64,000 nt of DNA from Volutella citrinella (lineage: Eukaryota > Ascomycota > Sordariomycetes > Hypocreales > Nectriaceae). A program made the position numbers and the translations under genes. Positions 21,192 to 32,560 of the stretch are shown here, in pieces. Positions within the stretch are counted from its first letter, which is position 1; every line of letters starts with the position of its first letter. The stretch is taken from the NCBI GenBank assembly GCA_034401135.1, contig JAWZSP010000008.1, forward strand, positions 124,001-188,000, in the 5' to 3' direction. The notes under the pieces were generated by a model, which worked only from the letters and a program-made list of their open reading frames with translations, had not been told where the DNA came from and did not search any database.

Positions 21192-22315
21192 TCAACTAAA
21201 TCGTACGTTCAGATATGACATTCCTGGCTCTATGACATCCACACCAACAGGCTCAACATCAGCGTCTCCTGCTGCTGCGGCTATAACAAAAAGAGGGGTC
21301 AGATGCTATAAGATATTAGCCACTGGTTTCGTACTCTCATTGCTAAATTGGAGACCTACCTCGACAGTTGGATGTGAGCGCTTGAATTCGGGCAAGGATT
21401 CCAGCTGGAGAAGGTCACGTTTTCTGCTAGCTAGATACTTTTTACACACCGCTTGTCGCAAAGAGGAATCAAAAGTCTTTGACTCCGCGAGAACTTTGGC
21501 CAAGATGATGTCCCTATCCTTCTCCGACTTTGCCTCATTAATCTCCGCTATAGAAGAAAATGAGTGAACAGCCATGCCGGAACCCACAAGAAGGTAACCT
21601 TCTTGCCTGATACTCCTTCGTTAGTGGTAACTGATGTTTTGGGGTTGGCACTCGGAAAATCACCTTAATGATTGCAACGCCTCGCCGAGACGGAGCTGGC
21701 TTTCCAAATCATAACCGTGGAAAGTGGACACTTGAACGATGGGGATATCAAGAGGATGTTCCGGGGGGAACATCAGCTTGAATGGTACCCAGACGCCATG
21801 GTCCACCCCTCGCTCCACACGCTTTGCCTTGATTCCAGCGTCAAGAAGCCGACGCCACACCTCTTCTGCTAGATCTGGTGCATCGTGGTGGGACCAGTCA
21901 TAATCATAGACAAAGGGATGGGTATCATGGAAGTCATTTACAAAATCATGCTGCGGTAATGTCAGTTTAAAGCCTTTCTAAGAGCGCCCGACAATACGAC
22001 TGACTTGAATATAAGAGTTTCGTTTGACATTGACTTTGTATCCTTGCATCAATAATGATTCGTAGCAACACACGGGCTCGGCTGTTCCCTACCTTCAATC
22101 ACACCCGGACCATGAATCTCGCCCGCTTCAAAGTGGCCGCTGAAGGTCAATATTGCCTTAGGCGGAGGCGAGATGGCACGGATCTCGTCACCAATAGCCT
22201 TTAAGTTGTTCTGCACAACATGATTGTTTTCGCTCTCAGAAAAGAGGAGAGTAACACCAGCGTGGCCGATAAAATAAAGCGGTAGAGTACGTGGCGTCTT
22301 GTTTGGAGCTGGCAT
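21192..22315 (-). CDS. LigB-type extradiol dioxygenase (4,5-DOPA dioxygenase-like)
   Basis: Five exons on the minus strand: 22315-22093, 22033-22005, 21950-21664, 21606-21360 and 21305-21192. They join in frame to 299 residues, the normal length of class III DODA/LigB proteins. These non-haem Fe(II) enzymes open catechol rings. Metal-site regions are visible as YFIGHAGVTLL (first His), AILTFSGHFE (second His) and GVDHGVWVPFKLMFP (third His). The sequence also has DWSHHDAPDLAEEVWRRLL and the family end VGSGMAVHSFSS followed by EHLTPLFVIAAAAGD. All three histidine motifs are intact, so an active ring-cleaving enzyme is expected. Next to two BVMOs and an NtaA-type monooxygenase, it points to an aromatic or phenolic substrate. 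Confidence 0.88.
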
Positions 22316-23064
22316 GGTGGCGAGTAAGCTGAGGTTTCCGTTGCAAAAACACGGCTGGAACAAGTAGCTCAATAAATATTACTTAATTAGATCGGTGCTT
22401 TCTATATGCTAGATGCCCGAGATGGCAGGGTAATGCCCGGAAACATGTGTCGCGTCGTTCCAGGATATTATGATGCCATCGAGCAAGAATACCCACTAAC
22501 CTGAATCAAGCCGTCTCGCTAGCTGCTGTCTCTGGGCGCATTGCATCCCCCAGACAATATACATCCGATTTTCCGGTAGTGAACCCGGATTGTGGACCCA
22601 GCTGATGGTTCGGCACAACGACAGTCGTCAAGAGTGGGTTGCTCATACCATTTAACACCCGAAGGGCCCAATGGCCTGCTTGGATTTCAAAAGGACCATA
22701 TCCAATGTGCCGGGTCCCGTGCCAAGAATGTGGCACCATGAATGGTACCGTACCCAACGCTGGTAGCTCAGTATGCGGGTTTGCACAGGCAAATATGAGG
22801 GTTGCTGGTTTCGCAGGGAGTGAATGCAAACTTCCGAGTTCTCTGTATCTAGTCATGGCTATTGATTGCATCATCGCTAGCTCCCATGAGGCGAGAACGA
22901 CTCTTACTTTACGCACCGGGATTCGTCCGAGACTTGAAGATAAAAAGCATCTTTCGCCATGCAGGTCCTAGAAAGACACGCAGCAAATCGAAGTCACGGG
23001 CCTTATTGCCAGCATTACTCACAATGAGAAGGAACTTCTAAAGTTCTGTACTGTGCCAGTCAAG
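22316..23064. promoter_or_regulatory. Divergent intergenic region between dioxygenase and third MFS carrier
   Basis: Separates the dioxygenase start (22315, minus) from the MFS start (23065, plus). It contains an unassigned minus-strand open frame listed separately. Otherwise nothing is recognised. Confidence 0.35.
22506..22916 (-). CDS. Unassigned open frame, hypothetical
   Basis: Open for about 136 codons. Possible ATGs near 22874 or 22856 (MQSIAMTRYREL) would give about 115-120 residues. It contains LPAKPATLIFACANPH, VPHSWHGTRHIGYGPFEI and VVVPNHQLGPQSGF. The composition looks protein-like, but I see no signal peptide, membrane segment or known motif. It sits upstream of the dioxygenase on the same strand. 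It could be a remnant, a real small gene, or chance. Confidence 0.25.
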   Translation of the reverse strand: MRKVRVVLASWELAMMQSIAMTRYRELGSLHSLPAKPATLIFACANPHTELPALGTVPFMVPHSWHGTRHIGYGPFEIQAGHWALRVLNGMSNPLLTTVVVPNHQLGPQSGFTTGKSDVYCLGDAMRPETAASETA

Positions 23065-25194
23065 ATGTCTTCCAAAGCCCCGCCTAATGTCCTCAACGAA
23101 AAGGCTATCGAGGCTAAAGATGGTACCGCAACAATTGCATTGGACGTCACACCGTTGAGCTATGATGCAGACATGGAAGACAGCAACAATAACCGCTTCA
23201 GCCAGCACATTGAGAAAGATGGCCAGAGAGTTCTCGTCGAGTGGACCAAAGAGGAGGAGGCACGGGTCGTCCGAAAGGCTGATCTCTTGTTTCTTCCCCT
23301 ATTTACTGTCAGTTGTAACTCGTTGGCCCATATTCCGGAGGAGGATGAAACATCTAACCCACCCTTGACAGCTGATGTTTACGTGGATGGCCATTGACCG
23401 CACAAATGTCGGAGGGGTACTGACGTCAACCTTTCTGGAAGACACTGGTATTACAAGAGATCAGGCCAATACAGGCGTTTCACTTCTCTGGTTTGGCATT
23501 GTTCTACTCGAGATCCCCTCCAATGTGCGATCCTACTAGCCCTTCACTAGACTAACTGTACACTGACTCATTAAATAGGTCGTATTGCACCGAATTGGCG
23601 CACACTACTGGATTCCTGCGCAGGTGCTCCTCTGGGGCTTGATTGAGGTTTTGCAGGCATTCATCACGAATACCAGCGGGTGGTATGCCGCAAGATTATT
23701 CCTTGGGCTTGCAGAGAGCGGCTTTATCCCTGGTGGCCTTTACACGCTCTCTCGCTGGTATACACAAGATGAACTCGCTAAAAGGACCACCATCTTCTTC
23801 TTCGGACCATCAATAGCAGCGGCCTTTGGATCTCTCATATCTGCTGGCGCCTTTAGGCTCGAGGGCCAGCAAGGCTTAAAGGGATGGCAATGGTAGGGCA
23901 AGGCCACATGGACACCACGATGACAGCTGGCTGACTTGTTAATGAAGGATTTTCATTATCTGTGGTGCATCGACGATAGGCATGTGAACAACAACTCCTT
24001 GGGTGATACATGCAAACATCTACTGACCTCTTACAGCTGTGGGTATCCTGGCGGCCTTTTTCTTGCCAAAGTCACCCCACCATACCGATCGTCTTCTTGG
24101 AGGGCTTATTCCAGTCCATGGATGGTTCTCCGAACGCGAGGCCGATGTATTTGTTGCAAGAATCATCAGACGTGATCCAGCAAAAGGCCAGACAGCAACC
24201 CTCAAGATTACAATCGGGGACATGTCAGTCTCACAAAGCTGATTGATGCACAATGTTCACAAGTTGACTAACGTTTCTGTTCAGAACTGAAGTTCTTCTC
24301 TCCTGGAAGATATGGCCATATCTTATCGCTGGCTTGGCAGGACTCCAGTCCGTCAATGGCCTATCCACCTGGGGCAGCACAATTATACAGTCCTTGGGTT
24401 TCAGCAGAATCAGAGCTAACCTTTTGAATGCCCCTGGCTCCCTCTTGGCGTCTGTCAATGGTCTGCTTCTCGCCGTTCTGGTAGATCGGTACAAGCGTTT
24501 CGGATATGCAATCATATTCGTTGCTATCTGGACACTGGCAGGCTTGATTGCTCTTTACGTAAGTCTTTTCTAAAGTTCAGCTGTCAAGCCGATGCCTGAC
24601 TAGATACCGCTAGTATTTACCGGTCACTGCCAAGGCCTCATGGTCGTTTTACGCTGCATACGTCGTAACACAGGCTGCTCCGTGAGTTTTCGTCTCGTAA
24701 GCAACCGCAAGTATCACTCTGACACATATTGTAATAGCGACTGGCAGCCCATCAATGTATCCTGGCTGGCATTGAATTACAAAAGACCACAAAAGCGAGC
24801 AATTGCATACGCCGTGTATAGTGAGTTTGGGAGAGTATGCAAATTACTACTGGAATCTGGCTCTAACTTTGGTATAGTCGGGTGCTCAAACCTAGGAGGA
24901 ACATTTGGTAACCAGGTCTTTCGGGGTGTATGCTCTTCACATTGACTCTTCCTTGAGTACATCCTATGAGCAATGGCTGACACTCACGTATAGGACGACG
25001 CACCGCTTTACCGAAAAGCTTGGACAGCTTGTATATGCCTAGGAGCTGTATGGCTTGCTGTGATAGGCTTCCAGACAGTTCTTTTCCAGTGGATCAACAA
25101 GCGCTTCGCCCGGAACGTGCAAACAGGTGTCAAGGAAAAAGACCAGGCACTCTTCCAAGATCTTAAAGGGAGACCTTACCGCTATTACTGGTAG
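23065..25194 (+). CDS. MFS transporter, Dal5/allantoate permease family (third of four)
   Basis: About ten exons: 23065-23307, 23372-23524, 23579-23892, 23948-about 23964/23983, 24037-24223, 24285-24558, 24614-24681, 24738-24820, 24878-24915 and 24994-25194. Together they encode about 530 residues. Family landmarks are FTWMAIDRTNVGGVLTST, SLLWFGIVLLEIPSN, FLGLAESGFIPGGLYTLSRW, SWSFYAAYVVTQAAP and INVSWLALNYKRPQKRAIAYA. The C-terminus ends PYRYYW, typical of this family. One junction is awkward: donor GTGAAC at 23984 gives the expected helix length but leaves exon 24037-24223 one base out of frame. In-frame splicing needs GTGCAT at 23965, which shortens a membrane helix. It may therefore be slightly damaged or carry a sequence error. 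Confidence 0.8.
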
Positions 25195-25239
25195 CCGCTC
25201 CCTCTACGAGGGAACATAATTGTGATACTACGAATTGTG

Positions 25240-26050
25240 AAATTTTGACAGATGAGGCGACTGGTGGTTTGAATTGCCCTATCAAGCTAGGCCCCTATCG
25301 CTGCTTGTTGCGTGCCTTCTTCTGCAGCTTCTCCGCCACTTCCACTAGCTTCTTCAGCCAGTCACCGTTCTTCTCCCTGATCCTAGAAAGGATATCCTTC
25401 TTCAGGCCTTTATCTCCTATCCATAAGAAGCTAATACTCTTTATAGCCTCTATACTAACTTCCTTACCTATCAATTTATATCTAAATATTAAGAGATATA
25501 TTAGTATCTCGTTAGATAGTGTATTAGTTTGGATATTTTATAGGTTCAGGCTTTTAGCTAGCAGCTTAAAGTTAATCGTTTTCTCTAAGAGAAGACCCTC
25601 TTCAGAGATAAAGGGAGTGTTAATTAGTAGCATCTCGAGGTCATTAGTAGCAGGCGAGAGAAGTGTATGTATGTGTGTGTGTGCGGGCGTTAGCTTGCTT
25701 AGCTGCTGGCTTGGTTGCTTGCTTGGCTGCTTGCTTGATGAGGCACTTCTTAAAGAAGCTGGGGGAAAGGTATTATGATATAGCTGGCGCAAGCCCGGCG
25801 TTGGGTCATCCGGCGTGGATAACTTTATCCTTGCGCCTGCGGCTATAAAGGTTAGAAATTCTAAAGTTTATTACAACCTTCTTACAACCTTTAGTAGTGC
25901 AGAGACCTTAATAAACAAGAAGGCCGCTATTTACTATATCTATTAAATACTAATTATAACTTATTATAGACTAATACTATAATTAAGATGTTAGGTATAA
26001 TATCTACTATGAAATTTACTATGGTTTCTATTGTGTATATATCAGGCTGT
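25240..26050 (-). repeat. Degraded, RIP-like AT-rich mobile-element relic
   Basis: Base composition shifts sharply to AT with many TpA steps from about 25400 to 26050. The minus strand still shows shards of a protein: near 25390-25250 the end reads DWLKKLVEVAEKLQKKARNKQR-like, with a stop. At about 25640-25540 it reads LLINTPFISEEGLLLEKTIN, then LLAKSLNL and a stop. Many TAA/TAG codons interrupt it. This is what repeat-induced point mutation leaves of a transposon-derived coding region. I cannot name the element family. A GCTTG-type simple repeat lies at about 25690-25737. Confidence 0.5.
25660..25740. repeat. Low-complexity GT and GCTTG-type repeat tract
   Basis: A GTATGTATGTGTGTGTGTGC run (about 25664-25684) is followed by imperfect GCTTG/GCTGG pentamers. 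It is a simple repeat inside the degraded-element region, with no coding meaning. Confidence 0.6.
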
Positions 26051-26263
26051 GTGTTGCACGGGCTTGTTGACTATCTTCCATTACTAGTAGCCGCACTCTT
26101 TCAAAAGTCGGTGGCTCACGGCACAGAGACATACGACAGAGTAATTAGGTAGACCGTAGACATGCTGTTGGGATAGCCGTAAAATCTAACAGTATCCAAG
26201 CCCTCTAATGCCATAAATAACAGAACACCCTCTCTGCCAATCCCCCGGAGTCGAAAACCTCTT

Positions 26264-27493
26264 TTAGCTGGTATCCATCCTATCATCAGGCGCAATGACC
26301 GCCGACTCGGTTGAGGCAAAAGTGAAACCGGGGCTTATCGACGCAAGGTAGCAGCCGAGTGAGTACAAAGTGTACGTCTCTGGGTTTGCAAGACTTCTCT
26401 CAGTCTCCATTTCTTCGATCATAAATTGCAGGTCGTCTATTGAAAGTATGTCAGCATTTCGGTTGTTGACTCAGAAGAACATTGCCTTGTGTGCGACTCA
26501 CAGCTGTTATCATCTTCTTCAGTCCGAGCAGGTGTCAAGGCAACATGGAACAATTCATGAAACAAGGTCGAAGATTTAATATCATTGTCCTTGATTTTTG
26601 CGCCGGCAGCCGTGATTGCGGCGAGATTCGCCAGTGAGTTCCTCGAAGCAGTGAGGTTCTCTACACAGAGTGTCAGAGTCATGGGCGTGGTCTGTGCTTG
26701 CACGGCTCCCAGGTTCTTTGAGCCTTCCCTGCTAGTAGCTGAACAAAAGTCACCGCGTGGGCCTGTGAGGTATTGCCTCAAATCTGCGGACCAAAAAGGG
26801 ACTGATAAAGACTGTTAGGAAAGAGCTAATTTATGATGATCATACTTTGGTAGAGGATACGTACTTTCTTTATTGTCTGGCTTTGTAATGACGTCGGAGA
26901 CCCTTGTCTTGTCTTGGTATTTCTCTCCTGTGGCAGGGTCGTAGGCGATGGCGTTCCACGTCGTTGCTACACACGAGAATTTGTTATGAGATTGGGAAAC
27001 AGCCCGGGCATGGGGAGCCTCTTCATACCTTTGAGCCAGTTGCTGGAGCAAAACAGCCGCGGCTTACCACCGGCTGGGACGGTAGTGCCTTGGATGAGAT
27101 CGATGACAGCCTGGAGCGACGCTGGTTGGGGTTCCAATGAGCTACAAACTGTACATGGTAATGAATGCTTCCCAACATACCCTTTGCTGTTGCCCTGTGA
27201 TTTGCGTCGGCCGGAGGGGGGTCAATCTGGAAGAAAGTGGTAAGATATTGGGCACCCTTGGCGTTATCGTTTGCGTATTCAAGCCCAGTCGTGGCGAGGG
27301 TCAAGGAGTCGGTCCACCAGGCCTCCAGCTGGGTCCTATGATTATCGCATCCACCCACGTCTAGTGAGCCAGTCTTGACAGTGAAGACATCGTCGATGGC
27401 TCCTAGAACGGGGTCAATCAGCAGGCTGAGTAAAAGGATGAAGATTGCCAGCAGTGGATGGTGCTGGGGCATCCGATAGGACTTGGATGCCAT
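26264..27493 (-). CDS. Secreted HEXXH zinc metallopeptidase (M35/HRXXH-like)
   Basis: Five exons on the minus strand: 27493-27181, 27121-27068, 26966-26865, 26783-26502 and 26436-26264. They join in frame to 307 residues. The N-terminus is a signal or signal-anchor (LLAIFILLLSLLIDPVLGA). The catalytic motif is STLFHELFHVAL (HEXXH, two zinc ligands plus Glu). It is followed by an acidic segment and LANPETYTLYSLGCYLAS, a pattern seen C-terminal to the active site in deuterolysin-like and lysine-specific metalloendopeptidase-like fungal proteins. Paired cysteines suggest disulfides. It is probably an extracellular protease; specificity is unknown. It lies just right of the AT-rich relic. Confidence 0.75.
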
Positions 27494-28727
27494 AGTCACG
27501 GGCAGCGTAGAAAGCAGCCAAAGGTAAGAGAGAAAGGAAGCCAAAAGCCAGTAGCCTTTATGGCGAGAATACTGCAGTGGTGGATGAGAGTTGTCCAGCT
27601 CAAAAGGTCTTGCTAAAGAGAGGGTGGAAGTGAAGTACTTAACGCCGACGAGGGAGTGAGCAAGCAGAGAATTATCGCTTGTCTCATTGCCGCTGCACCC
27701 GTATGAAGAAAATAGACCCCATTCTCGGCTGCAATCTCATTCCATCAGCTGAGGCAACATAAGCGCCGCTTTCGTATTGACGCAACCCGAGCTCCGAAGC
27801 TCAGGCCAGGCACCGGACACTGCCACTCCTGCAGCCTTGCCAACAGCTGAACGCCATGAAACATGCGGGTAATATTAGCTACTGTGGAGGCCTGCGATGT
27901 GGACGAGATTGCTGGCGACTCATTGGGTAGCCTTGTGATGAGGGGTTCACATGTGGCCCCCACGATGCGCCGCAATACCACCCCTCGGCGACCTCTGGAT
28001 GCTCAGTGATTGGCGCTTATGCAACAAAATCAGAATATATCATGCATGTCAGCCGTAACTGGGGGCAGCTGCGGGTTTTGGGTCCTTTTGTCTATCAGAT
28101 TATACGGACCCGACATAGAATGGCCAATGGGAGCTGCACAGCTTACACCATCCTCCACAGTCTGCCCCTTGCAGCCGGCGAGGCGTGGGGAAGGACGGCC
28201 CGTGTCGTGTGACCCTACTTGCAGCAAATAATAGCATCAAAATCTCACAGACGCAATCAAATCTGCTCGTCCCCTCCACAGAAGTCCCATATTTCGAGGA
28301 TGCATCGTTTCATGGCTTGAAGTGAGCGCATAGTCCTGGCCCCCATAGATTGCCGGCCCCTTCATAGCGAATAAGAATAGAAGTCTGAGACAACTCACCT
28401 CCGCGGCCCATTCAGCAAATCAGCCGCCACAATCAGCTTCATACTTTTCTACCGATCCGTGCATATTGCCTGATTTTGTTGCAACCAGGATTTGGCGCTG
28501 ACTGCATGACCTACCTATCTAAAATTAATAAGGGCCGACATGTCAGCTCGGCAACTCGATGAACCGAGCTGAGTGTTTGCCATCGGTTCCACAGTTCAAA
28601 TGGCTTGTAATTTGTTCCTCTAGGCAGCTTGATTGTGACCCAACTCGCTCGCATAAATTCAGGGCCTGCGGCTGCAACAGCATCTTGACCTACTTCCGCC
28701 CACACCTCGAACACTCATCCACCCAGC
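27494..28727. promoter_or_regulatory. Divergent intergenic region (peptidase / Cys-Thr-rich protein)
   Basis: 1.2 kb between two genes for secreted proteins that diverge from here. I find no convincing gene or repeat inside. Confidence 0.4.
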
Positions 28728-31700
28728 ATGAAAGTCTACTGGACCTCAGCTCTGCTCCTGCTCGGCATTGCCGTAGTAGATGCAGCTGATACAGAAACCA
28801 GCCCGGTTTGCGGTTACGGCTCTTGCCAGTTCAAAGGCGAATGCAAGCCTCTTGGGGAAGAGCAGAGATGCTGCCCTGCGAAGGATGGCAATCTTGAACA
28901 TATTTGTGGCCTTGGTACGTTAATTTTAGTCACTGATGACTTCAATTCGCTCTTCTAACAGCCCGCTCCAGATAAAGAATGCTGTGGTGGAGGCTGTTGC
29001 CGGAAGGGCTGGACCTGTGGTGGCGATAGCATGTGTTATCCCCCTACCCCTGACCTTTCCTATTCAAACTCCCAAACAACCATCATCACTCTCACAAAGC
29101 CTGACCCTGCCGCCCCTATGACGGAGGAAGATACACAAGGCACCTCGACACAGGGTATTTTGACCACTGGAACGACGGGAGACAGCACACAGACGGGAGG
29201 TGACATTCTGTCGCACCCAACTGTATCTACGACCATTATCGAATCAGATGAAGGCAGATCCACCTCCTTGTCTCCATCTGACACCAAAACGCACCCCGTG
29301 GTAACCGATTCAGATGGTCAGACAGAGACAATCGCGCCCGGAACTACCGAGACGGCCACTGGTAGCGCAGTGACAGCACCTCCGGGTTCCACGGACTCTG
29401 TATCTGAAACACAGCAGCAGTCTGGTTCAGCATCAGAGACAGACGCGAACGGTGGCATCAAGGGTACAACTGGTACAGACAGTATTGTTGATGGTGCAGA
29501 AAGCACTACTGTTGGTACGGACAGCACCGCTGAAAGCACTACGGTTGATGCGGCCGGCACTGAGACTGGTGCAGACGGCACTGCTACTGGTACAGACAGC
29601 ACCGTTACTGGCACAGACACCAACCCTACAGAGACCGGTTCTGGTACGTCTGCGGGCACATTCACCACCGGTTCAACAGCGTCCCAAGCCGAGTTGTCCC
29701 AACAGACTACTGCTGTACTTAACACGGAAACGGATGCTTCTGGTACGGCAACAGAGCCGACAAATTCCGTACCACCCGATACGCCGATCTCCAGGACGCA
29801 GCCAGTCGGCGATTCAACGGCAACAAGTGCTGACGGCCAACAAACTACCAACCCAGGCAACAACCAACCGCAGCCCACGGACTCGAAGACAATCACCAAA
29901 AAGCCGGTCGCAACTGAGACTGAGAAAGGCGGTGCTGTCATTGTTCCAATTACCACTGCCGTGAGCGAGCCCAAGCCCGATGATGATGGTTTCGTCATTC
30001 CCTGCGGCATGTGGTTCTTTGACATCTGTCTTGCTGGCATTCTTGCCTGGGCCATCGCAATTGCCCCTGGCGTTTATCCTCCGTAAGAAGATTCACTTCA
30101 GAATGTTGTTCCCGAAACCAGCTAACTTTGCTCCAGTGGACCTCCTCCAATGATCAACCCGGATCCCAACCTCCCAATTCAGATCAACATCAATGGAGTC
30201 CTCCCAGTGTGGCCTGCTTTTGTGTAAGAGCTGCCTCCGTTCTATGTCAATATGACATTTCTGCTAACATCCATAATCAGCGTCGGCGCAGATCACATGC
30301 CGACATTTTCTGAAGAACCAACCGAGTGCAAAACCAAGACTGCTGAAATGTGCGTCACCAGCACTTCTTACGGCGTTTCAGTTGAGGGCACAGTCACAAG
30401 AACCACGGCGTCCAGAGTTGCATCTACATGTGGAACCGTTCATGGCTGCGATGTTGAGGATGACGGCATCACCAGGACGCTTGTCGACATCACGACGGGT
30501 ATTACCACGACGAGTACGCCAACCTCGACTGCACCAGTGTTAACCTGGGAGAACTGGGACGTTGAGAAGTACTCGGAAAAACAGCTTGACGACATTGCAA
30601 ACTTTGCGCAGTCTCGACTTGATTCACTGTATGGCAGACGTACCGCTGTGACGGCATCCACGACAACTGCACCTGGTACAATCACACAGACACAGACAGG
30701 CACTTCTACCACTGGCACAACGGGCAGCGCAGAAAGTCTCTCCCAGTCTACAGTGTCGGAAACGACGGAGTCTCCAATCACTACAACTCAAACTTCTGAG
30801 TCCCCCACAACCACGTCTCAGTCTACCACGAGCCAAGTCACTGACACAACGGCATCTGGAACAACCACAATGAGTTTACAAACTCAAACGATAACAATGT
30901 TGACCCCTTCCGGAACGCCAGAATGCCTCAAAGGATACAGAACATATACGGCATCGGCTCAAGCGTCTGGCCCAGGCCCAACAGGCGCCCCCGTGATGAG
31001 ATTGGTCATTCCTGTGACAGAGGAGCAGAAACGTGATTGGTCGCTTTCTATCGACAACACTGGCATCAAGAGTCAAATCAAGTCGTGGCGTGTGGGCACC
31101 AATGGCGGCGCGTCAGTGGCAGCTGGCAATGGCGGAGAAAGCATGGACATCAAGTGGACTGTTCCCCAAGACGCAGGTCCGTCGTCAACTACCGCTTTCT
31201 GAATTGGGTTCATACTAATACTTGAGCAGCAGGCACATATGTCGAGCTCGAATTCAACCCTAGTTCGTCCACGATGCAACCAAGGTTCAACATCATAGCC
31301 ACTGGGGGCAACGTAAGTGCTTGGCTTCAATATTACCCTCTTGTTCCGGCTGACCAGAAACCAGCGAGCGTGTATGCCAGACAATTGTAATGGCCCGCCG
31401 ATCGTGGTATGTTCCACACTTCCTACTGGGCAACAGAACCTGACTGACTTATTCTGCAGACCACCGATATTGATGGAGTCATTTGCACGAAGCGCCCCTG
31501 CAGTACCAACATAGAGTGTAAGCAAGGCCCTCAGGAGCCAAAAGCAGCATGCATCACCATCGAAGACGGCGTCATTATATCCCTCTTTTACGATGTCACG
31601 ATTGTCACCAATAACTGGATCACGGATGGCGGCGAAAGTCTCAAGCACCAAGAAAAAGGGTGCGGCGCAATGACAGCCTGGAAAGTCCAAGAGATCAACG

Positions 31701-31870
31701 AGAAGACGACGGAGGGCTGGACGGCCAAGTACAGGGCGACATTTACGCTGCCGATGACCATCAAGGCGGGATGTGTCGAAAGAGCCATTGCAAGTGCGGG
31801 AGGGCCCCAGGGTGTGCGGTGCAGGAACCGTGTCAGTGATTGGGTTCTTACGGGGCCGGGGGCGTTCTAG
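28728..31870 (+). CDS. Large secreted Cys-rich and Thr/Ser-rich multidomain protein
   Basis: Seven exons: 28728-28914, 28972-30082, 30137-30223, 30281-31176, 31233-31312, 31365-31406 and 31460-31870. They join in frame to 937 residues. Layout: signal peptide (MKVYWTSALLLLGIAVVDA); a roughly 60-residue compact domain with about 14 cysteines (CGYGSCQFKGEC through CCGGGCCRKGWTC); and a Thr/Ser/Gly-rich stretch of about 280 residues with imperfect TGTDST-like repeats, likely O-glycosylated. A conserved block follows (FVIPCGMWFFDICL, then GVYPPGPPP and GADHMPTF, then ECKTKTAEMCVTSTSYG), then a second Thr-rich linker and a C-terminal Cys-containing region. Comparable blocks occur in secreted proteins that accompany subgroup C chitinases and LysM proteins of Hypocreales. 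The role is presumably cell-wall or surface related (inference). Confidence 0.72.
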
Positions 31871-32560
31871 TGAGCTAGCCGAGGTGCGATTGGGGATTCT
31901 TTTTTATAGATGAAACTGGAGATAGATCCTACGTAGATGTACACGGGACAAGTTGCTTCGACTACCTGATTGCCACGTCGACTCCGCAATATTACACAAT
32001 CACGAATATTGCTGTAGAAATGCACCGCATCTGTTTGCCTAGATTTGTAAGGCACAAAACCAATCATACAGCTGTTCGCTCCACGAGCTTCAGATAACAG
32101 AGGAGCGGATGACGTGATGTCGATCAGTCCCTAACGCCATGACCGTGGCCGCGCACGCAATCCCCAGGACCCCATCGTTGGGTAGCATCCTCACCCTCCA
32201 ATAACCGCAAACCTCTTGTCCCAATAATGGATCTAAATGCAAGTCTGCAGGGAACATCTGACGAAGCGGAGCGCCTCAATACGCATGTCCATATCTCGAG
32301 ATTTGGGTTTCATGGACGAACGGCTCGGTTCGCGGCATCGCCAGCATCTGATTTGACGAAGCGCCGCCTAGTGTGTCAGCAAGGTTGCAATCTCTGGTTG
32401 CATCATTGAAGCTAATGGCACGACACGCTTGCGTCGTCCCAAGTCTACGGCTCTGATAAATAACCGGTGTGCCAGCAGATGGAGCAGGACCAAGCTGTCG
32501 GGCCTTTGATGCTACCTACGCGCGATCCGGTCCATCCCACTCGCACGCAAGGAACCGAAA
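31871..32560. other. Intergenic region upstream of the Dur3-type symporter
   Basis: 690 bp between genes on the same strand. No gene or repeat is recognised; it should contain the symporter promoter. Confidence 0.4.

Larger units (their letters stand above)
25195..26263. other. AT-rich gene-poor stretch
   Basis: Contains the degraded repeat described separately (about 25240-26050) and a low-complexity tract. The remaining 200 bases up to the peptidase stop codon show nothing recognisable. Confidence 0.5.

Noticed and set aside
27149..27180. A 32-nt intron in the metallopeptidase gene.
   Set aside because: Acceptor AACCAG further on (intron 27122-27180, 59 nt) keeps the frame and gives a smooth protein (ATAKASLQAVIDLIQG).
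29318..30055. Minus-strand open frame of 245 codons, Val/Ser-rich.
   Set aside because: It is the mirror of the Thr/Ser-rich repeat region of the secreted protein gene; low-complexity coding DNA often leaves the opposite strand open.
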